From the NCBI GenBank assembly GCA_033675265.1, contig JAUJYZ010001545.1, positions 269,501-333,500 on the forward strand: a stretch of DNA of 64,000 nt, in the 5' to 3' direction. This document shows positions 45,502-57,114 of the stretch, piece after piece. This DNA is from Actinostola sp. cb2023. Lineage: Eukaryota > Cnidaria > Anthozoa > Actiniaria > Actinostolidae. The notes beneath the pieces are model-generated. The model was not told the origin of the DNA. It saw only the letters and a program-made list of their open reading frames with translations, and did not search any database. The position numbers and the translations under genes are program-made. The stretch's first letter is position 1. Each line of letters starts with the position of its first letter.

Positions 45502-48479
45502 AGAAAGAGGGGAAAAGTCCTTCATGTACCCCAACTCATCCAAGCATACAACTACACATATTATAAAAGAAAGTCGAGTCGGTCAAAGTGTCAGTAGTGT
45601 TACGGCAGAGAATGGAGAGGAAGGATCACAGCGTGATCTTCCTTTCAAAAGTAAGTTAGCATGAATAAAAATATGTAAATAAATAAATAACAATCATATA
45701 ATTATTGCCAATTAGCCAAATTTCAACCTAAAATCAATAAATCCGTCCTGTGGCAAATACATTGGAAGACTGGGTACGAGTGTCATCGATGGCAGTTCTT
45801 ATATTTTAACAATATTATCTCCAAACTGTATAGCCTGTCCAATGTGCTGTAGTGATATTTCCAGTAGTCTTTCATCGATGGAAAACACCTCGAAAACCTT
45901 GTAACTAATTCAGCCAATCAAAACACTCGAACCCAGTCTTCCAACATTTTCCACAGAGCAGATAAATCGTTCAACTAAAGCTACCACTTGTAAATGAATA
46001 AGCTACTTGAATGAAGACTCGTCGTCGCAACCGAGTATGGTTGTTCTTGGTAGACTTGGCTGCAAGAGAGTTTTTAAATGCCATGGGATTGAATAATATC
46101 CATGGCATTTACAAGGTTGTGTTAGTAAGCCGGGCCAAAATATATCGGAATGTACACTAAATTTGGATTGAGCTACTCTAGAGTAAGACCATTACCATCG
46201 GTACGCACAATCAGGATTCGACCAAACATGCATGGGAGGGGAGGAGAGGGGAACTAATGGTAAACCAAGTAAGTCAGAGTACAAATTGTACCAAAAAATC
46301 CTCCGCCCTTCACTATACGTACTCGTACTTTCACCGATGCAAAGGGTGTGGACGGCAGTTAATTGCCGATCTACGATTTTAAAATCCCGATTGTGCGTAA
46401 CAACGTGAACATCGTGGTGCCTGGTCAGCACTAACCTAAGACCTAATAACGCAGAAATCTTCCTAAAGCCGGGGTGTGGTTTAAATGAATGCGTGGTGCA
46501 TGGTGAGAGTTGTCGTAGTTCCAAGACATTGGAAAACTACCCTAAACAGTTGGCCGATTGACCCTGGCCGATTGACCAGTCAAAAACATCTAATGTTGTG
46601 TGTACACTGACCAGAACCACGGAACATAATGGTCAAACTCTATAGAACTAAGTAACGACTCAGACTCTCAGACAGTGTGATATATGTTGTAGTATCCAGG
46701 TCCATTGTCTCCAGAGTTGGTCCATGCAGCGTTGCTATCTCGTAGGCTAAGATATTGGAAAGCTAAACTAACATTGGCCGATTGACCCTGGCCGATTGAC
46801 CAGTAAAAGTCTAATAAATAAATAAACCCATCTAATTTAAAGTGGTAGCTTTTCTAATAAACATCCCAGGGTCCGTTACCCTCCGAGTCCTAACTAGTGC
46901 TAATAATTTGTCCTACTTTTGGAGGTAAATGAATATGTTTTACTTGTGGCTATACTCAGAAAAAGAGAGACTTGGAAATACAGATGCAAAACAAAGCATT
47001 TTGTTGCTCAGCAGCAACAATCACAAACATGGTACAAAACACCTCCTACACACTGCAGCCAACAGGCGCCCCACATGGCGGGTGCATTTCCCTTCCTCCC
47101 CTCCCTAGTGGAGAAAAGCAAGCCAAACGAACACGCCATGTGGGACGTCTGATTTCGCAGGCACAAACGACATCTATACAACAAACATGACAACACGAGA
47201 ACACTAAAGCGACGAAGACAATTTGGGTCACCACAAGTAAAAATCATTCATTTGTACTACTCTAAACTTTCCGCCCAGGTTAAAAACACAACTAAACCTC
47301 GAGGAAGTCAACAAACACAGCCAAATTACGACAGGAGAGCAGAAAATACAAACAATTTGGTTTTCTCGAGGTGTGCTGTGTGATACTAACTTGCTAAAGA
47401 TGTCTTCATCTGTTAATATCTGCCAATAATAAATATAGAAACATCAAAGTTAGTAAATACAGTTTTGTAATCTTCGAACAAAGCGCGCGAAAACAAATGG
47501 CACATTTGCATAAATGGCGCGCACGAGTTTGAACATTGCAACTTCGAAAATCAGCCGAAAAATCGTCCACAAAAATAGCAAAACCATTCTACTTAAAAGA
47601 TGCATTGTGCTTATTTGAACCTTATACTTGGTTTTATCTCACTCTAAAAGTATTTTATTTCCACAACATTTATCGCTGCAACTGTGTTTAGCTGCTGAAT
47701 GAATTCAGCGAGGTTTCACGTAAAACTCACAATTTGTGTATCGAATGTTCGTCTAAATAAGGCATTCTTCGTGAAGTACACATATAAACAACTCAGATAA
47801 ACTCGTAAAAGCTATCGAAGAAATAGCTTACAACATTCGAAAACTTCAAGAAAACTTGCGTCAAAGTTGAACAGCTTTGCAGCAACTCGAAGCACATGGA
47901 AGAACTCAGGGCGCTTTGAATCGTTTTTCTGAATGAAATATTAGCTATGAAACGCGTAGAAATTGAAAGAAAGATGTCGACTAGCTCTTCTTGTATTTGA
48001 GAAGCATATACATTGAATAAAATAACATGTTTTCAGAACATAGATAGAAAGATAGCAATTCTACTTACCGCATCGAGGTTCCTTGTCTTCTACTGAAGGC
48101 AACAATGCGCGGCAATGACATATCTACTTGTTGTCACGTGCTACTCAGATGTCAATCAAACGTTTTTCGACCAATGACATTGATAGAAATTTCGGGGCAT
48201 TTTAATGGCACTATCTGATTGGTCAAGAGAAATTAGAGCGGGAAAACCTTCGAGGGGCGGGAAATTCCTGCGTGGGAATGTGAGACTGTCTTGTTTGGTA
48301 AACAATATCGACTGATTAATGAAATGATAATATATTATGTAGTGTACGTGAAAATCGAACATTACTAAGAATTTACATATGGAAGAGCCTTGTAAGGAAT
48401 ATGCCTATTGTTATTTTTATTAGAGAAGGAATATTGGGTCAGTGCAGTGAAATAAAGACTTATGAATATAAAAAATAAT
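45502..48479. other. Intergenic; no gene I can defend
   Basis: Seen here: an inverted pair TGCCATGG / CCATGGCA near 46079-46110; a direct repeat 'ttggccgattgaccctggccgattgaccagt' at about 46551 and 46774; and an inverted pair CCCACATGGCG / CGCCATGTGGG at about 47070 and 47133. First-exon-like ATG-donor combinations occur at 45613 (plus) and 48121 (minus), but I could not extend them into genes. Confidence 0.45.
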
Positions 48480-48712
48480 CAAATAATCAAAAGAAAAAAA
48501 GAAAGAAAGATGGAAAATAAAAGAAAGAAAAAGGAAAAAAGAACAAAAAAACGGAAAATTCCGGAAGATAAGGAAAATAAATAATGGGTAAAAGGAAAAG
48601 AGAGAGGGAAGGCAAAACGATGAAAGAAAGAAGGTACGAAAGATTAAATGAATAATAGATGGGACGCAGATAGCCCGGGGAAGTGGAAAGTGTGTATGGG
48701 GGGGGGGGGGGG
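48480..48712. repeat. GAAA-rich purine tract ending in polyG
   Basis: Imperfect GAAA/GGAA purine run with a 15-base G run near 48698-48712. Confidence 0.8.
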
Positions 48713-48963
48713 ACCTCCCATGTGAAAGGGACGGGTATGATCGTCGTCAATTTATAGGGTGTTCACGACGGAACGCCAATATTTCTAGCCATCAAGGTAT
48801 CAATTTAATGGGGTTGCACTCGAAGTAATAAAAAACGACCTCACATTAATTGTATTGGTGGTATCTTTTAGGGGTCAAATAAAGCCACGCCCAGTGGTTT
48901 CCGGGTTTAATTCAAATTTTCCGACTATCATCATCATGCCTTCCCCTTTCATATGGGAGTGCC
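48713..48963. mobile_element. Possible worn TIR element
   Basis: 'cctcccatgtgaaagggacggg' on the left and 'ccttcccctttcatatgggagtg' on the right are imperfect inverted repeats about 250 bp apart. No target duplication is evident. Confidence 0.35.
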
Positions 48964-49354
48964 ACCCAACCCCAAATAGCTTGTCTAGGGAACCTACCCC
49001 TCTCCCTAGACAGACCAAAAAGCAAAGTCCAAAACAACTCCAGCTCATTCAACGAAAACTTTATTATTCAATTAGCTCAGACTATTTTATGGGTTAATTT
49101 TAGTGCTTGCATAATCACCTCGTCAATTGGGCCATAAATAGTATTATTTTATTCATTAAAATAGCAAGAGCTGTTTGAATGGGTAAGACGTGTATGTACA
49201 TGACTTTCTAACTCTGAACTGTGATCATATTGAAAATGTTCAGCAATAGAAAAAGAGTCTTCTTCACAGCCATTTTCTGCTAGTCACACAATACAATAAT
49301 TTTATTGCAAGTGTGTTGTGTGATGAACCTGTGGTGAACCTCACTTGGGGGGTC

Positions 49355-49432
49355 TTGGGGTGTTGGAGGGGTCTTGGGGTGGGGGGGGGGGGTCTTGGGG
49401 GGGGGGGGGGGTGGGGGATGGGTGGAGGGGAC
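49355..49432. repeat. GGTCTTGGGG / polyG tract
   Basis: GGTCTTGGGG repeats with two G runs of 12 or more; potential G-quadruplex on the plus strand. It lies downstream of the four-pass gene's stop codon. Confidence 0.85.
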
Positions 49433-49538
49433 AAACAGCTGTGAAGGAGACTTTGGAACACATTAATTACTTTTGCTATAAGTTAAAATTCTATGAATTC
49501 ATAAGAATTCTATTCAATCAAATCTATAAATTTCTATT

Positions 49539-52500
49539 TCACTTTTCTGTGTATGGTGGTGGGGGTGGTGTTGCTTCTACTTCTGAATATGATGGTAAGT
49601 ATGGGAATTTCATTGTTGGGTATGGTGGTGGTGGTGGTGGTGGTGGTGGTGGTCGTTGAACATGTACAATAGGTACAGACGTTTGCACAGTTCTGGTTAA
49701 GTTCAAAGGTATTCTTTCTATTGATTGTTCTATTTGAGTAACATGTAGTGAAGATCTTTCTCTGTATCTATCTCTCGATCTCCGACGTCTGTCTGATGAG
49801 TTGTATGGACTATGTTGTCTTTGACTTCTGCACGAACCAGATGCTCCCTAGAAAACCATACCAACATGTTTGTTAACCCTACTTTTTACTGGACATCAAT
49901 CAATCAATCAATTGAAAATAAATTGAATTGAATTGAATTGAATCAAGGTTTTCCTCATTGTTCTTGGAACAACATTTAGGTGCCCCTCTACTGGAGCAGG
50001 CTAAGACTCTACCAGATATATGCAAATAGTAAACAAACATCATTTTATACCCTGTGACTTGGTGTGGGTCGACCTGGTCTTCTTTGTGATCTCTCTTCGC
50101 CGTGAGAAGTTAAATTATATGTAGTTCCTAATTCTAGAACAGCAGGCTGTCGTGGCTGCAAATAGACAAAATATTGGTGTCAATACGATATTCAAAATAT
50201 ATTTGAAGTATCTGGATTATAATTATATACTAATAGTACCTGGACTATAATTATATACTAATAGTACCTGGACTATAATTATTTAAGGGTTAGAGACTGA
50301 TGTGAGTGCTTTACCGGCAAATAGACGCACGCGCTGGCTGTAGAATGAACGAGAATTCAAATACTGCTCGAGGCGTATAGTAGTGCTGCTAAGAGCCAAA
50401 ATTGTTCGTTTTATGATAAAAGCATGAAACTTTGCAGAGTTGCTAACCTCTATGGGACAAACAATTATTGATATGGAACCAGCTCAAATTCGCACTCTGA
50501 TTCACGTAATGCGCATGTCAAAAAATGGCACATTTGGCTTCTGCATGGAAACGAGGCTGAGGTTGAATAAATATGTTTTTCCTGTTAAATGATGAGTGTA
50601 ATGTCGTATTATTACATGTTATGATTATAGTAGATGCTACAATGCTCTTGATAAGTTTTCAAATGGGTCACATGATTGGTCACGTGACAATTTATTAGAT
50701 TACTCCAAGGAAGTGATACACTATGTAGTTCATTATACGGTTTGCATTTTATGCCTTGAACTTATTGCGATGGAAAGTTTCTTATCATCATTCAAATGAG
50801 GAGGGCACGTCATGCAGCTGAACAATATCTAATAGGCCCCTAAATTCAGTTTGGTGGAATATGATGAAGATGGACGATTTTGAGATTTTACCACAGGGAT
50901 CCCGCATCAAATACCGTAAATGAGATTTATCATTACTCGGGCCCAGGCCGCAGGCCGCCCGAGTTAGAAAATGCGGATTTCGGGTAAGTAGTAGTAGTAG
51001 TAGTAGTAGTAGTTTTGTTCGGCTTCAAAATGACGAGTATGCGACGTATTTAATCGTATCCGGAGTTTCAAGATTACTCCGCAGATTTGAAAAGATAAAG
51101 GAGACACAGGACTCAAGTAGATTATGAATCTTAGTTTTGAAAGCAGCTGTAGATCTTCAAGCTATTAAAAGGTCAGGATTCTAGTTCATCGTTCAATGAC
51201 TAGAAGTGGTAAAAGGACTAGAAGCTCGCTTAAAATATTTTTTTTTTTTAAACAAACGCGAGGCCGTTATCGGAACCATCTGACCTATGCAACCTCAAGA
51301 CGTATCATGTTCGTACTCACCGGACTAATAGTCTCCCTCGTCACTCAACTGTCACTGATTGTCATGACGTCAGAGAAATTATATTGTATTGAAGAAGATA
51401 TCCTTGTTTTATTCGACGTTCGAACCGTAACTCGAACCCGAACTCGATTCCAAACTCGACGTTTCGGGATCTGAAGCTAGAGAGGGGGCCTTCACAAACT
51501 CATCAAAATCAAATCAATTGAACTCAAAGTCAAAAGGTAATCAAATGAACTCAAAGGCAAATCAAATGAACTCGACACATACATGTATATACATAGTCTC
51601 CCTCGTCACGCAACTGTCAGTCATTGTCAGGTCTCTCCTCGCGCAGCTGACATTGTCCTTGTTCTTCAACCAACTGGCATTCATTTTCAAGTACTTCCTC
51701 GAACAACTGACATTTTCCTTTTCACAATGCCCGAGTGAACGCTCATTGAGCGTCTTGTTTCAGTATATAATTCATATAATTTGGTATGTTGAGTTATCTT
51801 GAACATCTCTGGGCGTAATACCAAATTTAGTTTAGTCCAATCACTGAATCAAAATGGAATTACAGAATGATGCACAAATGTTTGCATGAAATCGATGCTG
51901 TCGCAAAGTTTAAATTCAAAATCACTTTTTTAACGTGTCAAACGTACGTTTTTGCTTATGGCCAAAATAGCTTACAATATGTTATCAGTTAAAGCTATTG
52001 ACTGTTTAAAGATTGTCCGATTGATACTAGCTTTGCAAAATGACAAAAAATATCGATCAGATGACAAATATCATATTCAGACATTTGACTCGTTCCTACA
52101 TTACAATATCCACCGATTTGACTCAGTTACATCTTCCCTTGCAGCCTTTCTTGCAGCCACAGTGCATTAATTCATAGCAAGAATCCTAGGCCTGTGTAAG
52201 GGTTGCCAACATATTAATTATATTGGTTTCCAATGATTCCCTTCTTTTTTCCATCCCCATGACATGAATGGCAGGTTGCTTAGTAGGTCGACTGAAAAGG
52301 GTCTCCTCAATGCCAGATCCATCATCTAAGAGGCAGGATTTAGTATAAAGTGCTTAGAATCTCTCCATTCGACTGAAGTGAATATCACCTTGTGATGCAA
52401 TATATAATAGTCATCGATGGAGCTGTGCAAATGCTAACGCTGGGAAAACCGCATCCACATTTCAGGAATATTCTGCCGGACACAGCGTATTCAAGCCATT

Positions 52501-55500
52501 TGATCAACAAACAACTTGAGTCAAGCACGAGAGTAATACTTTATATGGGACGTGTACTGCAAGCGATGACTGAGCAACATTAAACAAAACTATTTGGCAA
52601 ATTTCTTTCACAGCTGAATAACACTGACCACAGATGGCGAAAAAGAGATCCGCTACAGCACACATGGGAACATGTCCTATCATGTATCAACTGATGACTG
52701 TTCTGGATCGAGCCTAGCAATCATGAAGAAGCAGATACGTGCATTATTATCCATGACTATAAGATGCTTGACTTTCATGTCATCAGCAACATCCCCACCA
52801 ATTAACTAAAGCACTAGAATCCTGGTACAACACACAATGATAGCAATTTTCCGAGGAGCCTGCATATGGGTTCAAGATTTTCTCGTGATCCTACTGAATA
52901 TAGGGCAAACCTTAGAATCCACCTTTTCAGTCATGTACTTAGTGAATACTAAGTACTTCAAATACAGTATTGCCATTAAGAACAAACTCGCATCATGGCA
53001 CAAGTCTTGCATGCAGATATGTTCAGCAATACAAACCTGGAACGTGCTCAGAAGAGGAAAAATAATATTTATCAGAGCTAAAAAGAAGTCCTGCATTAAA
53101 AGGTAAGACGGTCATCTTTAATTATATGCTATGCCAGGTTCGTCAAAAGAAATATGTATTTTCTGTGATGAGGAATCTTCTTCTTCAACATTACTTGCTG
53201 CATCAACATTTAAAGTTGATAGAAAGACAGTGAGGGAATGTGCAATGTAATTGTTGAAGGATGGTAAACTTTTAGCAAAACTATCATCAGGCGTTATGAT
53301 GGCATGGCTGTTCTCGATAGATATTTGCGTCGTTCTACTCTATGATCGGACAAGCAGCTTGTTGGATGTCAATAAAGCCAAACATCCTGTGTGTTGTACC
53401 AGGGCTGCCTGAGTTGGTAATGATAGCAATTTTCCGAGGAGCCTGCATAAGTCTTTCTCAAGCAACATACCCTCCCATCTCCATCTACGTCCTGGAGATG
53501 GAAATAAGAAGGACAGGAATCATTGGAAACCAATTAATTTGGCAACCTTTACACAGGCCTAGGATTCTTGCTATGAATTAATGCACTGTGGCTGCAAGAA
53601 AGGCTGCAAGAGAAGATGTAACTGAGTCAAATCGGTGGATATTGTAATTAGGAACGAGTCAAATGTCTGAATATGAGCCGGAACAATTAATTGATATTTT
53701 GTCATCTGATCGATATTTTTTGTCATTTTGCAAAGCTAGTGTCAATCGGACAATCTTTAAACAGTCAATAGCTTTAACTGATAACATATTGTAAGCTATT
53801 TTGGCCATAGGTAAAAACGTACGTTTGACACGTTAAAAAAGTGATTTTTGATTTTATGCTTTGCGAGCATCGATTTCATGCAAACATTTGTGCATCATTC
53901 TGTAATTCCATTTTGATTCAGTGATTGGACTAAACTAAATTTGGTATTACGCCCAAATTATATGAATTATATACTGAAATGATAAATCTCATTTACGGTA
54001 TTTGATGCGGGATCCCTGTGGTAAAATCTCAAAATCGTCCATCTTCATCATATTCCACCAAACTGAATTTAGGGGCCTATTAGATATTGTTCAGCTGACG
54101 TGCCCTCCTCATTTGAATGATGATAAGAAACTTTCCATCGCAATAAGTTCAAGGTATAAAATGCAAACCGTATAATGAACTACATAGTGTATCACTTCCT
54201 TGGAGTAATCTAATAAATTGTCACGTGACCAATCATGTGACCCATTTGAAAACTTATCAAGAGCATTGTAGCATCTACTATAATCATAACATGTAATAAT
54301 ACGACATTACACTCATCATTTAACAGGAAAAACATATTTATTCAACCTCAGCCTCGTTTCCATGCAGAAGCCAAATGTGCCATTTTTTGACATGCGCATT
54401 ACGTGAATCAGAGTGCGAATTTGAGCTGGTTCCATATCAATAATTGTTTGTCCCATAGAGGTTAGCAACTCTGCAAAGTTTCATGCTTTTATCATAAAAC
54501 GAACAATTCGGGTAAATTTTGGCTCTTAGCAGCAGGACTAGTAGCCGAGTGCAGTATGAAGAATTTCGAGTTCATTCTACAGCCAGCAAGTGTGTCTATT
54601 TGCCGGTAAAGCATGAACTAGAAGTCTCTAACCCATTTATTATTCAAACTGAATACACTGCAGTTGTGAAATGTTCAAAATATAATTTTAATTACGGTAA
54701 ATAAAGCAAAAATATATTTAGCTAGATCTTCCGACGCTTCCGCTGGATATCTCCTCTACAACCATTCCAATTGCAACTATTCTACAAAGAAAACACGAAT
54801 AAAGCATTTATTTTTTTGTTTTTAAGTCATAACAAGGCAAGTTTCATTCATCATTTTTAAGGTTTGAGCTTTTTCACTCAACGAACAAGAACTGAACCGA
54901 CGGCAAAAAGTGCTTGTTTTGAATAATAATTAGGTTCTTTTTTTACCTTTCATCACTGAAACTCCACAACGAGTTTGACGAACAGTCGTTTTAGGCTCAG
55001 CACCTGCTATTATTTCGTCTATTTCTTCTTTAGCTAGCTGGTTAAACCTGTCTTTGTCAGGATCAACAGCCGCCATGACATCGCTGCACCGTGCATAAAA
55101 CTGTGATAGACGGCACTAGTGCCGTTGTCATCAGATAACACATGATCACGTGATCGAGTTTAGCCAATCAGAAGCCACAATTTAGTACAGTGTATGAAGT
55201 TTGAATAATAAATACTAATAGTACCTGGACTATAATTATATACTAATAGTACCTGGACTATAATTATATACTAATAGTACCTGGACTATAATTATATACT
55301 AATAGTACCTGGACTATAATTATATACTAATAGTACCTGGACTATAATTATATACTAATAGTACCTGGACTATAATTATATACTAATAGTACCTGGATAT
55401 TAAACATGAGTGTTATAACTAAAAGTGATAGAACACTCATGTTTCATTAATCAGTTCTAGAACTGACTACCTGAAACACAGGCCTGTATGCAAAGGTCTC

Positions 55501-57070
55501 AGTTTTAGTATCGCATCACTGACCTTCACATAGGCAATTTTGGAATGTAATATTACTAGGTTCCTAATGACACCTACAATACCTCTTTCAAATGTGGGAC
55601 GAATGGTGGTGTTCAGTGCGCATGATCGCAGTGTCACAGACATCTCTTACCTACAAATTTGTGATTTTCTTTAACCTTTTCCATCGGAAATTATTAAATA
55701 TCAGTTTAAATGAATGTTGGGTTAAATGAATTTTAGAAGTCGTTTAGAAAACTCGATGCCGTGTTGTATCATATATAGATACTCGGCTTCGCCTCGTATC
55801 TATATCCACCGATACAACATGGCCTCTCGTTTTCTAAACTTCACATCAAACTTCTACTAATCTCCCCACAACAGCCACCTCTTGGTAATGGCCAGGTACA
55901 TGTATTATTGTCCTGGCCACCTCTTTTCCCGAAAAATCATTTTATCGGGAATTTGTTATAACGATCTCCCGATATAATGATCTAATTTGGCCAGTCCCTT
56001 GGCACATCGTTATATCGAGGTTCCACTGTATATGACTGGCTTCAGTATAAAGTACCATAAACTTCTATGAATAAACATTACATATTATGTACTGTTTAAT
56101 AAACGAGCAGGAGTGTTTTATCGGATTTAAAACCACGAGGCGACGCCGAGTGATTTTAGACCTGATAAAACACGATCTGCGAGTTTATTGGACAGCTTCA
56201 AAAACGATCTTCCAAAATAATACATTTTCGGATGATTTCAGTAAAAACCAGCAAGGAAAACACAAACATAGCAGTATCGTGTTGCTTCTAACGCCTCACA
56301 CAATTGCACACCGATAATACTAATACTCTCAAAAAGATCCCACATTTGAACGACGGTCCGAAAGTGTGACCAAGGAGCGATCTTTCCGGACAACATATAT
56401 GTTGTCCCGTACAGGGAACAGGGAGGTCAATGATACGACACCAATATGAGACCTTCTCTTATTAGTATTCTTTATAGTATAAAGAATAGTAATAAGCAGT
56501 GCATTACCAGGTATAAAGGTACATGCACGTGATGGATTTCGTCCTTCTGATTGGACAATTTGCTCATTAATTATGCATGAGTTTTTGAATGCCAACATTA
56601 AACTCACCTCTCTTGGTGGCCTTCTTTTTACACAGTTACAGACGTACATAATAGTTGCTTTGAAACAAAGGTATATGGCTTTCATACTGACAACAAAGGT
56701 TATCGACGTTAGAGCCAGAAATGATCCATATGACAGATTCCATGGAATGCTCTCTTGACCATTTATTAATATAGGTAATATACACCAAAATACTATAACA
56801 GATCCACCAACACATAACACTGAGAAAACCATGAAAAATATGATCTGAAAAGAAAAAGGACAAATTGGGAACAATGATATATACTTGACGAACGCATTCT
56901 CAAATCTGTGTTAATTCTGATCAAAAGCAACTACATTTATTAAACAAGTATACATACAATAGATTTTCTTGGGTTCTTGTAGCTCAGAATACCTTGAGCT
57001 CCAGTAATTACAAACTGAAAAAAAAAGCTATAATCAATAAATGAGTACTAAACTCATTTGTTGTGGTTGA

Positions 57071-57114
<44 letters not shown>

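Larger units (their letters stand above)
50287..54634. mobile_element. 4.3-kb foldback element with arms of about 1.15 kb
   Basis: The left arm (50287-52280, interrupted by the insertion 50936-51758) is the inverted copy of the right arm (53458-54634). Examples are 'gggttagagact...tttaccggcaaatag' against 'ctatttgccggtaaa...agtctctaaccc', and 'gcatcaaataccgtaaatgag' against its complement near 53990. The 1.2-kb interior holds fragments of a transposon-like protein. It lies in intron 3 of the four-pass gene. Confidence 0.88.

Noticed and set aside
45613..45651. ATG followed by GTAAGT (MERKDHSVIFLSK)
   Set aside because: Looks like a first exon, but no compatible downstream exon was found on the plus strand.
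46192..46524. 110-codon minus-strand frame
   Set aside because: It opens on TTG, contains no recognisable motif and lies in a repeat-bearing intergenic stretch.
46664..46740. Minus-strand exon-like piece reading LRDSNAAWTNSGDNGPGYYN
   Set aside because: Short, with a stop soon after; a similar DSEGNGPWDVY piece lies 140 bp away. Probably a repeat remnant, and I could not build an exon chain.
48060..48121. Minus-strand ATG frame MSLPRIVAFSRRQG before GTAAGT
   Set aside because: The nearest acceptor (47423) gives an immediate stop in the required phase. No gene model works.
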